From NCBI GenBank assembly GCA_001567085.1, contig LMZS01000150.1, positions 1 to 52,903 of the forward strand: 52,903 bases of DNA. The letters run 5' to 3'. The translations under genes and the position numbers were made by a program. The notes below the pieces were generated by a model that made no database searches, had not been told where the DNA came from, and saw nothing but the letters and a program-made list of their open reading frames with translations. Shown here in pieces: positions 43,372-52,903 of this stretch. Origin of the DNA: Chloroflexi bacterium OLB15. GTDB lineage: Bacteria; Chloroflexota; Anaerolineae; Aggregatilineales; Phototrophicaceae. Within the stretch, counting starts at the first letter, position 1, and each line of letters opens with the position of its first letter.

Positions 43372-45704
43372 TTACGCTTGCGCACCTACTAATTCTACGG
43401 CGTCAATCTCATTCCAGTCCCCGCCGATAGTTTGATCAAAATTAATGATCACGCCGACTACCGGCTCAGTGCTTAGGCCGGTGACATCAACCGTGAATAC
43501 GCCGGGGCACTCTGTATTGCCAACAGGATCAGCGCTGTCCGGCACTTCCAGCGTATCGCCGCCTTCCAGCACCAGTTCGATGCCGATGATTGAGCCGGGG
43601 GTATACGTCTGGTGGATATTCACTTCAGTAGCAATCACTGGCGTATCAAACATTACCGTTAAGCTGGCGGCCTCTGTAGATGATGATGAAGCCCATGCAG
43701 TAGAGTAATCGCCACAGCCCGGCGTATCTGGTTCGCCAACAGCTTGCCCTGCGTCCCACCCATTGGAAGAATATTCAGAAGTAGCCTCAGCACTGCTTGC
43801 CCATTGGCGCAGCGCCCCCGAATTGCCAACAATAACGGGTTCCGGCGTAGCACAGTACTGCCTGATTCTTTTGTGGGCAGCGGCGGAAGCGTAGGGGTAG
43901 CTGTCGGTACAGACGGTGCAACCGTTGGCACAGCCGCCGCCGAGCTGCTGGTCAGAGATAGGGTATATGCCCCTGCATTGCTGTCGCTAAAAGCGCGTGC
44001 GACGATGGTATATTCGCCAGTTGTAGGCAGTGTAACGGTGATCAGCGAGTCCAAACTGCCGCCGCTATCATCGTCCTGTGCAACGACCACGTTATCCGGG
44101 CCGTGAAGCTCAAGATAGGTATCATAATCTTCGCTGGACAGGAAAATCTCAACTGCATCGCCCGCGCTGCCGGTGAAAACATAGTTGTCATTCTGATTCG
44201 CCACGCGTACCGCAGAAACGGTCTGCCCGTAGGCGATTGAGCCGCCACCAGCAGTCACCTGTACAAATTCGAGGGAAAGCGTATAGGGGCCATCAGCGAA
44301 ATCACCAAATGAACGGGCGATAATAGTGTACTGTCCGGCGCTCGGTAATGGCAGCGGGCCGATCTGTGAATTTAATCCATCATGATCGTCGTTATAGGCA
44401 ACCTGCTGACCGCTGGCATCTTCCAGTTCCAGATAGGTGTCAAAGTCAGCGTTCATCGCAATCACCACGCCCGTTGCATCCGGGGCAGTAAAGCTGTACG
44501 TGTCAGAGGTTCCGCTCTCCAGGGTGCCATTGACCGTTTGGCCGGGTTCAATCACGCCGCGATCAACCCGCGTGGCGGTTGAAGACGAGGTGCTGCCAAA
44601 CATGTTGCCAAACAGTGCGCCTGGATCGCTGGAAATACTTTGCGCCGTTTGCTGGGAGAAGTAAGAGTTTACTGTGGTAAACAGCCCGCCCGCGCCATAG
44701 CTAGTCAAAGTTAACGCCAGTGTAGAATCCAGCGGCGCTGCGCTAGCTGGCGCAGTAATGGCTACAGCCTGGTTAATGCTGTCAAACACCACCTGATACT
44801 GGTTCACCACACTGTAACCCATACCACTATCACCAAACAGGCTGCCCAGATCACCCAGCGCATCTGTTCCAGTCTGACCATCGGTTCCAGCTAGATTGCC
44901 GAACAAACTACCTAAATCGGTACTCACAGACTGTGCAACGGCAAACCCTGAAGGCTGCGCGTCAGCAGTCACAGATAGAGAGGCGCTGTTTTCAACGACG
45001 CCAGTCATGCCCTCAAACATACTCCCCATATCGCCCAGCATATCAGTCGTAAGGCCAGCATCTGTGCCACCAGTAGAGCCAGCCATCGCGCCGCTCAGCG
45101 CCGCCAATGCCTGCATCGCATCTGCCGCCTGATCAGTGGACGTGGCGCTGAAAAGCACGCTATCGCCCAATGGCGTTGAGGTCGTTCCTTCGCGCAGCCA
45201 CGCCGCGCTTAAGGAAGGCGTATTGGCGAAATAATTCGCCGGGAAGCCCTGACGGATGCCCAATGGGCTGGTAGCTGGCGTGCTTAGCCAGGTCAGCGAT
45301 TGCAGCGGCGTATCCGCCGCGCCAGTGCCCACGTAGAAATTGTTGTCTACATAAATTAGGCCGAGGGCGCTTTGCTGTGAGGAGCCGCCCGTACCCATAA
45401 AGCCGCCATTTTCGGTGCTGGCAGCAGGCAAATATACTTCAGCCGCAAGAAGGTAGCCATCTGGCCCAATAGAGGCGCGAATTGTGCCGTTTCCGGTCAC
45501 AGACACATCAATCATCCCCATCGCGCTTAGAGATGAGGCGATATCAATCGTGCCAGTGAACGATTGGAGCGATTCCAAACCGTTTACGCCCGATTGAAAT
45601 AAAGTACAATCGCCGCCGCTTAGCTGCGCGGGGCAAGATTGTGCCTGCACCCCCAAAGGCAGCAGCAGCGCCAATAATAGAATCAACCCCAATAGCTTCC
45701 GCAT
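43372..45704 (-). CDS. secreted protein with two PPC domains and a discoidin-like C terminus, split by a frameshift
   Basis: From ATG 45704 (AGGAG nine bases upstream) the first frame gives a signal peptide ending VQAQS, an unassigned domain of about 370 residues and two PPC domains (DFDTYLELEDASG, DYDTYLELHGPDN). It then runs out of sense after LPPLPTK near 43870. The -1 frame continues CATPEPVIVGNSGALRQWAS, then SSNGWDAGQAVGEPDTPGCGDY, a galactose-binding-like domain common in Chloroflexota surface proteins, to 43372. A missing base near the A4 run (43869-43872) would restore one protein of about 775 residues. Function unknown; likely surface binding. Confidence 0.75.
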
Positions 45705-45882
45705 GGTATCAATCTCCTGCTGAATTGTAATGGCTTCATCATACCGCAATCTTTCTCTCAGTTATACGCTCAAATGGTAAATACGCAATTCATGCAGCAT
45801 ACGGAACGCCGCCGCTGCTGGAAAGCACAGGTGCGAAATGGTAAAGTCTGGTTGCAGCACATAGGCTTTAGGAGCAAGCATT

Positions 45883-46431
45883 GTGATTGAGCAATTCGCA
45901 GAGCAGGCACAGCCGATCCTGAATCTTCCCGTGATTCGCCGGACACGCCGAAATCATGGTTTGGAACATGCCACGATCACCATTCTGGCATCGCGCATTA
46001 AGCCGCTAAGCATGGCAGGACGCAGCGACGGCGGCGGATTTTTGCTGTTTGGCGAGGTATCAACTGAGCAGGTGCAAAGCGCCGTAAATGAAGCGCTGCG
46101 CCGGATGAAACATGGCGAACGCTCGCTCGCTGTTCATCCAAACTGCGGCACGAATCTGGTCACAACCAGCTTTATGGCAAGCATAGCCGCGATGCTAGGT
46201 ATGATCGGCGTGCGGCGATCTGGCTGGCTAAACCGCCTGCCGCTGGTGATGTCTTTCGTATCTATCGCCCTTCTGCTTTCACAGCCGCTAGGCATGTCAT
46301 TGCAGCGTCATATCACTACCGATGGCGATCCGGCAGACCTTGAAGTCCTTGAAATTACGCGGAGAGAAGTACAGATGCCTTTACGCGAGGGGACAATGAC
46401 CGTACACCGGGTGAATACGCGTTCAAGCTAA
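45883..46431 (+). CDS. DUF6391-like membrane protein
   Basis: The 182-residue product has the RRNHGLEHATI motif at about residues 22-32, GRSDGGGFLLFGEVSTEQV, and HPNCGTNLVTTSF before two hydrophobic helices. I believe this is DUF6391, seen in cyanobacteria and Chloroflexota; no function is established. The conserved His, Glu and Cys could bind metal (inference). It starts at GTG with AGGAG eight bases upstream. Its stop codon directly abuts the holA start. Confidence 0.68.
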   Translation: MIEQFAEQAQPILNLPVIRRTRRNHGLEHATITILASRIKPLSMAGRSDGGGFLLFGEVSTEQVQSAVNEALRRMKHGERSLAVHPNCGTNLVTTSFMASIAAMLGMIGVRRSGWLNRLPLVMSFVSIALLLSQPLGMSLQRHITTDGDPADLEVLEITRREVQMPLREGTMTVHRVNTRSS

Positions 46432-47412
46432 ATGTCCAATATCCTGATCCTGCACGGCGACGACGAATACAGCATTGATGAGTTTTTGCACCGCACAATC
46501 GCTGAATTTCGCCGCCAGCCAAATGCTGATTTTAACTTCTCAGAGTTTGACGGCACCGAAACCACTCCCGCCGAAATTTTGGGCGCGGCTTCGGCCTTCC
46601 CCTTTCTCTCAGAAAGCCGCCTGATCGCTGTAAAAGGCATATTAACCTACGTGAACCGCAAAGGTGGCGGCGACGCGGCGAAAAAGATGGCCGAACAGCT
46701 TGCAGACTCACTGGCTTCCATACCGCCAACCACCCGCCTGATCTTTGTTGAACGGGTTAAACTACCGGATTCGCACCGGGTATTAAAAGCCGCGCCTAAA
46801 GACAGCATGCGCTTCTTTGCTGCGCCTAAAGACAGCACCCAGTGGATCATTAAGCATGCAAAGGCGCAAAACGTCGAGATTGAACCTGCCGCCGCGCGCG
46901 CGCTTTCGCTAATCACCGCCAGTGACCTGCGCCTGGCGGATAGCGAACTCGCTAAACTGGCAGCTTACACCAACAGCGAGCGCCCGATCACTGAAAAAGA
47001 TGTGATGCTGCTGACTCCCTATGTGGCGGAAACCAACCTGTTCGCCATGACCGATGCGCTTTCACAGGGCAATTCACGTGAGGCGGCAACGCTGGCACAC
47101 CGCCTTTTAGCGCAGAACGAAGATGCGATTGCCCTGTTTGGCATGATCGTGCGTCAATTTCGCCTGCTGCTGTTGGTCAAGGAACATCTGGCAGGTGGCG
47201 GAGATCGCTCGTCATCAGCAATCGCCGGGGCAATCGGCATTCACCCTTATGCCGCCGAAAAACTTTCCGCTCAATCACGCGCGTTTTCGATACCCCAGTT
47301 AGAGCAAATTTATCGCGCGCTTCAAGAGTATGACGTTCGCATGAAAACCGGGCGCATTGATGCCGAACTCGCGCTTGATTTACTAATCGCCGCGCTGGCT
47401 AAAACTGCATAG
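46432..47412 (+). CDS. holA: DNA polymerase III subunit delta
   Basis: The 326-residue clamp-loader subunit opens the sliding clamp. The N terminus ILILHGDDEYSIDEFL, the central FPFLSESRLIAVKG and IFVERVKLPDSHRV, and the C-terminal helical domain (NLFAMTDALSQGN, YDVRMKTGRID) match HolA. The ATG follows the upstream stop with no gap. Residues around 120-137 contain a doubled AAPKDS from a 16-base direct repeat. Confidence 0.92.
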   Translation: MSNILILHGDDEYSIDEFLHRTIAEFRRQPNADFNFSEFDGTETTPAEILGAASAFPFLSESRLIAVKGILTYVNRKGGGDAAKKMAEQLADSLASIPPTTRLIFVERVKLPDSHRVLKAAPKDSMRFFAAPKDSTQWIIKHAKAQNVEIEPAAARALSLITASDLRLADSELAKLAAYTNSERPITEKDVMLLTPYVAETNLFAMTDALSQGNSREAATLAHRLLAQNEDAIALFGMIVRQFRLLLLVKEHLAGGGDRSSSAIAGAIGIHPYAAEKLSAQSRAFSIPQLEQIYRALQEYDVRMKTGRIDAELALDLLIAALAKTA

Positions 47413-47422
47413 AGGAAAGCCG

Positions 47423-47971
47423 ATGAAAATTTATACCCGTACTGGCGATGAGGGCGAAACCAGCCTGTTTTCAGGCGGCCGCGTCCGTAAAGATCATCTG
47501 CGTGTAGAGGCATATGGCACAGTAGATGAGTTGAACTCGCTGCTAGGATTGGCGCGGGCTGAAACCCTGCCCGATCTTGCTCAGCAGAGGCTGGAACGAA
47601 TCCAAAATGAATTATTTGTTATCGGGGCAGATCTGGCAACACCGATGGAGTCTTCACCGGCATGGTTGAAGCGGCTGACGATGGATGTGATTGAACCGCT
47701 GGAAATTGAAATAGATGAGATGACGCTTGAACTGCCGGCGCTCAAAAATTTCATCCTTCCAGGCGGCACGCGGGCTGCGGCCACAATTCACGTCGCCCGA
47801 ACCGTGTGCAGGCGCGCTGAACGGCTTACCATCCGGCTGAAATCCGAAGAATCGCTCAATCCGGCGATCATTGTGTATTTGAACCGGCTTTCAGATTGGC
47901 TGTTCACGCTGGCGCGGTGGATCAATCTTCGCGCCGGAGAACCGGAAACCCGCTGGACAGCCCGCGATTAA
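47423..47971 (+). CDS. cob(I)yrinic acid a,c-diamide adenosyltransferase, PduO type
   Basis: The 182-residue enzyme makes adenosylcobalamin from cob(I)alamin and ATP. The ATP-binding N terminus YTRTGDEGETSLFSGGRVRK, then AYGTVDELNSLLG and FILPGGTRAAATIHVARTVCRRAER, are diagnostic of the PduO/MMAB family. GAGGAAAG precedes the ATG, 10 bases after holA. No cobalamin riboswitch or corrin synthesis gene is in the window. Confidence 0.95.
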   Translation: MKIYTRTGDEGETSLFSGGRVRKDHLRVEAYGTVDELNSLLGLARAETLPDLAQQRLERIQNELFVIGADLATPMESSPAWLKRLTMDVIEPLEIEIDEMTLELPALKNFILPGGTRAAATIHVARTVCRRAERLTIRLKSEESLNPAIIVYLNRLSDWLFTLARWINLRAGEPETRWTARD

Positions 47972-47980
47972 GTGCCGGCT

Positions 47981-48394
47981 TTAGCCAGAAACGATTACCC
48001 GGATTACCCCCGGTAATGCGGCTACTGCCTGCGCTATCGCATCAACATTATCGCCAACTGGCACGCCGGAAAGCAGCACCACCCCGAAGCGAACATTCAC
48101 GCTGGTTCCCTGTGGCACCAGGCGCCCTGCCGCCAACCGCAGCGACTCATCATCATAGAAGTGCCGGGTGTCTACCTTCTGCACGCCTTCAACCAGCGCG
48201 GCAAAATCGACCAGGTAAGTGCGGTTGATCGGGCTGGAGACGTGACCTGTCAAAATCACTTCGCCATTGACGACATTCACTTCGATATGAAAGCGATCCG
48301 CAGCTAACGGGGGGTATTTGGCGATGATCGTGATGATATCTTCGCGAATATCAAGGTCGGGACGAACTGTTGTAATTGGCTGAACTTCAGACAT
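47981..48394 (-). CDS. protein with two BON domains
   Basis: The 137-residue product has two BON-like modules: residues 15-75 (DIREDIITII, VNGEVILTGHVSSPINR) and 80-137 (VRFGVVLLSGVPVGDNVDAIAQ). BON domains are thought to bind membranes or lipids. There is no signal peptide, so it is probably cytoplasmic. ATG 48394 is preferred over the TTG two codons upstream, with GGAG ten bases away. It is convergent with the adenosyltransferase. Confidence 0.82.
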   Translation of the reverse strand: MSEVQPITTVRPDLDIREDIITIIAKYPPLAADRFHIEVNVVNGEVILTGHVSSPINRTYLVDFAALVEGVQKVDTRHFYDDESLRLAAGRLVPQGTSVNVRFGVVLLSGVPVGDNVDAIAQAVAALPGVIRVIVSG

Positions 48395-48590
48395 CGTCAA
48401 ATCACTCCAATGCCGCCGGTGATCAAAGCATATTGAATCTAGCGAATAGGCGAAATTTTTGCGAATTTATGCCGTTAATTAAGCCACTGTAACCCTATGT
48501 ATCTTTCAGAAGCGACTCAACTTGATTATGATTGATTTCAGTCGTTAAAGCGGCGTTTCAGAAATCATCATACAATCAACTAGTCTCGGA

Positions 48591-50237
48591 ATGTCCACCT
48601 GGAGAAAACCCCGCGTGCTAAAATTTTATCAGCGTCTCATACTCATCATCGTTGGTGTGTGTTTAAGCGGTGTCGCAGCGGTTGCCGCACAGGCTGGCAC
48701 TCAGACCTTTACCGGCACCATCAACAATTCGCAGGCATCCCGTTTTTACGAATTCGAACTTACTCAAGGGCAGGCTATCCTCGCGGTTGTGGAAGCTACG
48801 AGCGGCACGCTGGATACCTACCTCATCCTTCGTGACCCCTCAGGAAACACGGTTGCCGAAAACGACGACCTTGATCTCGGTGTGATCACTGATTCGGCGC
48901 TGGGTATAGTTGCTGCTCAAACGGGCACCTATGTGCTGGAAGTGACGCGCTATCCTGAAGGTAACAGCAGCGGCAATTACTCACTTGAAGTGACCATTGG
49001 CGCGCCTGCTATTCTTGATCGACTTTCAGAATTAATCGTCCGCGTCACGTTGAGCGGGCCGGAACAGGTACTAGACACCCCCCATTTCCGCATCCACTAC
49101 ACAACCAGCGGCGCAGATGCGGCCACCTCTGACTATGTGCGTAAAGTAGCGCAGGCGGTTGAAGATTTCTTCGAGATTGAGATCAACCGGCTTGGGTGGG
49201 CAGTTCCACCTTCAGATCAGTCGTTAGGCGGTAATGACCTGTATGATGTATACATCATTGATCTGGTCGGGCAGGACGAAGGCTCGCTCGGTTATGCCAG
49301 CCCTGAAACCATCGTAGGCGATAACCCGAATACGCCTGAGGTAGAGTTGGATGCGGCCACCAGCTATCTGGTGATTGATAACGACTATGCAAACACTTCT
49401 ACCAGCGATCCTACCGGGTTGATGCGCACCACCTTCGCCCACGAGTTCAACCACGCTATCCAGTTTGGCTACGATGGCAACGAAACCCATAACTGGATGT
49501 ATGAATCCACCGCGACATGGATGGAAACAGCCGCCGCCGGCAAAGATCAGGATGCCACTGGATACGTCGAATACGCTTATCAATATCCGGAAATCTGCTT
49601 CGGCACCACAGAAGACCCCGGCGATGGGCAGCTTCAGTATGGCGACTGGACGTTCATTCAAATGCTGGCAGATTTGTTCGGCACAGATGCAATCCCCACC
49701 TACTGGGAATATATTGCTCAATATCAGGGATGGGATTCGTTAGAGCGCCTGCTAGCAGATCATGACATGACTATTCCCGAAGCGCTGGCCGCTTTCCGCC
49801 TCAAGAATCTGGCGCGTGATTACCAGCTTGCGCCGGAATTCCATGCAACAGTCTGGCTGGAAGACACGATTGATGACACCGGCACATGGACGTTTACCGG
49901 CGAAGGCATTCAGGAATTGGGCGCAAATTATTACCGCTTTGACATGCCACCGGGCGTCTATTTCACGGGCGTTGCCGGGAACAACAACGCCCTGCAAGTA
50001 TGGGCTGTCGGGGTATTAGGCGATGAAAAGCTGGAAGCGATTCCATTGGAGCGCGGCGGCTTCTTCGACACTACCCCATACAGCGAGTTCTATCTAATGG
50101 TCTTCAACCCTGAGTACAATGAAAATGCGGATAACTGCGCTTACGTAGATTACGATCTGGTGGTCGAAAGTGCGGTTGGCATTCCAGCGACGCCGCGCTA
50201 TATCTTCCCGGCAACCCATTTCCAAACGCTGCGTTAA
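48591..50237 (+). CDS. secreted PPC-domain metalloprotease (MXAN_6640-like)
   Basis: The product has 548 residues. A signal peptide ends VAAQA, and a PPC domain lies at 35-135 (TLDTYLILRDPSGNTVAENDD). A metallopeptidase region follows, with FAHEFNHAIQFGYD (HExxH) and the downstream YESTATWMET carrying the third ligand Glu. The C-terminal part is beta-rich. Intact catalytic residues suggest extracellular protein breakdown. ATG 48591 has little ribosome site; a GTG at 48615, ten bases past GGAG, would also give a full signal peptide. Confidence 0.82.
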   Translation: MSTWRKPRVLKFYQRLILIIVGVCLSGVAAVAAQAGTQTFTGTINNSQASRFYEFELTQGQAILAVVEATSGTLDTYLILRDPSGNTVAENDDLDLGVITDSALGIVAAQTGTYVLEVTRYPEGNSSGNYSLEVTIGAPAILDRLSELIVRVTLSGPEQVLDTPHFRIHYTTSGADAATSDYVRKVAQAVEDFFEIEINRLGWAVPPSDQSLGGNDLYDVYIIDLVGQDEGSLGYASPETIVGDNPNTPEVELDAATSYLVIDNDYANTSTSDPTGLMRTTFAHEFNHAIQFGYDGNETHNWMYESTATWMETAAAGKDQDATGYVEYAYQYPEICFGTTEDPGDGQLQYGDWTFIQMLADLFGTDAIPTYWEYIAQYQGWDSLERLLADHDMTIPEALAAFRLKNLARDYQLAPEFHATVWLEDTIDDTGTWTFTGEGIQELGANYYRFDMPPGVYFTGVAGNNNALQVWAVGVLGDEKLEAIPLERGGFFDTTPYSEFYLMVFNPEYNENADNCAYVDYDLVVESAVGIPATPRYIFPATHFQTLR

Positions 50238-50257
50238 GCAGTTAGCGATCTCACGTG

Positions 50258-50290
50258 AAAAGAGGTTCAGCTAAACACTGAGCCTCTTTT
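50258..50290 (+). terminator. terminator of the metalloprotease gene
   Basis: A 13-bp stem with one G-U pair (50258-50270 with 50278-50290) has loop CTAAACA and is followed by TATTATTTTC. Confidence 0.9.
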
Positions 50291-50372
50291 TATTATTTTC
50301 GCCCCGCAGCAAAGCGCGCCAGCCTATTTCGCCGCACCGGTGAACTATAGAAGCGATTCCCTATCCCCGTTT

Positions 50373-52766
50373 CTATGGCTGTGCGCTGAGGAAGTATTCT
50401 CCATCTACACTTTCAGCGACAAAGCCAGACACATTAGAAGGGGTCTGCACCAGATACCACTGTATGCCGTCCCCTTCTATCGGGCCGCCTACAATAGTAA
50501 TCATGGTGTTATAGTTCAGGCCTTCAATAATATTGCCCGTAAGCGTTGGCGCATCACGAACATTCAATCCGCCGGGGAACGCCACGCGCACCAATTGCCC
50601 CTGAGCAAAATTGGATACCTGTGCAGGCTCTGCCTGTGCGGGCGGTTGCGAAACTGGCGCTTCTGAAAGCACCGCGCCCTGCGGGGTGTTGGTAACCCAT
50701 TCCACCGCCAAAGCATCGGCCACCTGCGCGGTGATCTCTTGCAAATTACCGTTCACTTCGGCCACGAAATATCGGGGCAGGCCATTTTCCATGGTCACGA
50801 CTAGCACCGCATCGCGAACAGGACTCCACTCTACCCGCACAGGCGCACTTGAGCCGATGAGTCCCGTAACTGGCGTTCCATTAGCGTTGTACAGCGCCAC
50901 CGCGCCCGGCCCGCCTGAGGCTGCCAGCATATAAATTTGACCATTAGTACGCTCTACCGCATTTTGCACATACAGCCCGTTCACCGCGCCGTTAAAAATT
51001 ATGGTTTCAGCGCCGCTGGCACGATCAATTCGCCGCACAGCCGAAACGCCATCCGGCCCGTTGCCGCTAACGATAATGCTGCTTCCATCAGGCACCCATG
51101 AGGCGTATTCATAGCGATAAGCGGGCTGCGGAGACGAAGCATAGTTAGCATCAGGAACCGTATCCACGATCACAAAGCCGCGCCGCCCCTCATCTACCAG
51201 TTCAACCGCTACCAGCAGGGCATTACTCTGAAAATTCCACTGAAAATACTGACTGCGGCGGCGCTCTGGCGGGTTGACTAAGGCGCAGCCTGCTTCAGGC
51301 GGGCAATCACGTACAAGCTGGTATGTTGGATCAGTAGATGTCGTCACTCCGGGTGCAAGATACCACACGCCATCATTTGACGAGTCATTCTGGGAATTTT
51401 CGTCGCTGTCGGTATCCACTAGAAACGCAAGATAGCGGCCATCCGGCGACCATGCCACCTGCGCCACCCGTGCGTTATTGGTAGCGGCTGACTCCGGCGC
51501 GAACTGTGAAAATGGTGAGTTTTCCAGGCGCGCGCCACCTTCAGCAAACGAAGGCGACAGGTATATCGCGCCATGCGGGTCTACACGGGCAATTGTGCCA
51601 TTCACGCTGTTAACTGAAAAATTCACCGCGCCGCCCGGTGGCTCAAACAGCGTACCGACCACCGAACCGCCTGCTGTAGACAGCGCGAATGATCGCGTTC
51701 CCGGCGCAGCAGCAGTCGCATTAGAAGATGGCACGTTAGGAATCAAGTTGATATCTGTCGGCAGCGGCGTGGCGCTGGGCACAAATGCGGTAGCCGTGAT
51801 TTCGCCTTCCCCTTCCGGCGCTACAGAAGCGCCCGGCGTAGGTGTGAAGATTAGAATCGTCTGCGTGCCCGGCGCAGCAGTTACAAAATCCAACGTCACT
51901 TCCTGCGACGTAAATGGCGTTGACGTTGGCGGTTGCCCCACAGGCACCAGCGTGGTGACAGGGGTAGACACGGTCACAGCAATAGCATTCGCCGTCTCAA
52001 TTAGAGAAACGGCAGTTAGCGTGAGTTCAGGGCGTTCGCCCAGCGGCACAAAGCCGCTGGTGAAGGTGGCCGTTGGCTGCGGCGTGTTAGTGCTGGTCGG
52101 CGTATCGGTCGCGGTTGGTGAAGGCGTGAAGGTTCTGGTCGGTAGCGGCGTAATGCTCGCTGGCGCAATCGTCGGCAAGGGCGTTGGGCTGGGCAGCGGT
52201 GTAGGCGTATCGGTTAGGGTTTCAGACGGCGTAGGTGTAGGCGTATCGGTATCCGTCGGAACCAGCGTATTCGTAAAAGTGGGCGTATGAGTATCCGTAT
52301 TTGTTGGTCTGGGCGTGCTAGACGGCTTATCAGTCGGGGTTTCCGTTGGCGTGCTTGTGAAGGTAGGCGTGAAGGTATTTGAAGGGGTGCGTGTGGGCGA
52401 TGGTGTCATCGTCCACGTGTTGGTTTCTGAAGGAACTGCTGTCTCTGTAGGCGTCAGGCTGAACGTCTCGGTCGGCGTCAGGGTATCCGTTGGCGCATCC
52501 GTATCGGTGTGGGTAGGTACCGCCGTATTCGAAGGGATGAGCGTCGCGGTTTCTGGTGCTGGTTTCAGTCGGCAGCGGCGTATAGGTACGGGTCTGCGTC
52601 AGCGTGGGGGTTAAGGTCAGAAATGGGCTGGCGGTAGGCAGCAGCGTATCGCGCGGGGGTGAATGTAGGCGCAAGCGTTGGCGTGACCAGCGGCACATCA
52701 AAAATTGCAGGCAGCAAGCCCAATCACTAAGAGCGCAAGGCACAGCGCCAATCGAACTTTAGGCAT
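50373..52766 (-). CDS. Thr/Pro-rich lipoprotein with a beta-propeller-like and an SH3-like domain, N terminus split by three frameshifts
   Basis: From ATG 52766 (GGAGG upstream) a lipoprotein signal reads MPKVRLALCLALLVIGLAAC. The frame then breaks at the T5 run (52700-52704), again at the C5 run (52655-52659), and again near 52545-52565. Removing one base at each point gives a continuous TPT-rich stalk joining the long frame that ends at 50373. The rest has a TolB/WD40-like region (VAQVAWSPDGRYLAFLVDTDSD, EYASWVPDGSSIIVSG) and a C-terminal SH3-like domain (GGLNVRDAPTLTGNIIEGL). It probably displays a binding domain on a long stalk; function unknown. Confidence 0.72.
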
Positions 52767-52833
52767 ACACCCCTCCACACCGCCTAATTATAGCGGCGCG
52801 CGGTATGCGCAGGCTCTACGCCTGCAAAACGAA

Positions 52834-52858
52834 AGGGCGTTTTTTCATACAACGCCCT
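52834..52858 (-). terminator. probable terminator of a leftward gene beyond the window
   Basis: AGGGCGTT (52834-52841) pairs with AACGCCCT (52851-52858), and on the minus strand TTTCGTTTT follows. No coding frame was recognised between 52767 and the end. A smaller hairpin (GCAGGC/GCCTGC) lies at about 52809-52825. Confidence 0.6.
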
Positions 52859-52903
52859 CTCTAAAACCATACTATGAATCGTTGTTTCCGTTGTTTAGCG
52901 GCG

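Noticed and set aside
51478..52290. 270-residue Gly/Val-rich plus-strand frame
   Set aside because: It is the complement of the Thr/Pro-rich stalk and neighbouring coding sequence at 50373-52766.
52050..52600. Possible CRISPR or tandem DNA repeat
   Set aside because: The repetitiveness comes from degenerate TPT codons; there are no constant repeats with unique spacers.

Overview
The window looks like a chromosomal segment of a Chloroflexota bacterium, probably Anaerolineae-like. This is inferred from gene style, not from a marker gene. The signs are many secreted beta-sandwich (PPC-type) and Thr/Pro-rich lipoproteins, a Ser/Thr kinase with an N-terminal multi-membrane sensor typical of that phylum, a threonyl-tRNA synthetase without the TGS domain, a HLEHAT-type DUF6391 protein and a GroEL without the usual Gly-Met tail. 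No insertion sequence, prophage, CRISPR array or replication origin was seen. Only one gap exceeds 300 bases (16777-17249); it holds the groES control region and a candidate small RNA.

Layout. 1-9031: siderophore-interacting flavoprotein, secreted proteins, an AzlC-type permease, an alpha/beta hydrolase coupled to a very acidic secreted protein, a HAD phosphatase and thrS. 9228-14680: a metal-handling locus. A TAT-exported multicopper oxidase and a ZIP transporter form a translationally coupled leftward operon, divergent from a CzrA/SmtB-like zinc-sensing ArsR regulator and a P1B-4 metal-efflux ATPase. The promoters and operator-like palindromes can be read directly in the sequence. 14812-16913: groES-groEL behind a CIRCE element and a second, imperfect one. 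17250-19527: PPK2, peptide deformylase, tRNA-Leu(UAA) and a heptose-phosphate-type adenylyltransferase. 19624-25274: PucR regulator, ammonium channel, YceI protein, PyrK-like Fe-S flavoprotein and MsrA. 25310-27997: pterin dehydratase, HExxH membrane protein and a sensor Ser/Thr kinase in one operon. 29723-39928: a doubled altronate/galactarate dehydratase-like protein, oligoendopeptidase F, a DsbA-like lipoprotein coupled to a CrtI-type desaturase, and a decayed peptidase gene. 40075-52766: a second Ser/Thr kinase with five short repeats, a MarR regulator, secreted PPC proteins, a DUF6391-holA-cobalamin adenosyltransferase run, a BON protein, a metalloprotease and a Thr/Pro-rich beta-propeller lipoprotein.

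The most notable points are the divergent metal locus with its legible operators, the 896-residue dehydratase whose two halves have decayed in complementary ways, and the tandem CIRCE elements. There is also a set of single-base frameshifts, mostly at short homopolymers, found only in four genes for secreted proteins (28255-29608, 37709-39928, 43372-45704, 50373-52766). Those genes are either truly decaying or carry consensus errors; the sequence alone cannot decide. Several starts are placed downstream of the longest open frame because a Shine-Dalgarno site, a promoter or a tRNA makes the upstream start untenable. These are thrS, the oxidase, the ZIP gene, the ArsR gene, the adenylyltransferase, amt, the YceI gene, the PyrK-like gene, pepF and the second kinase.
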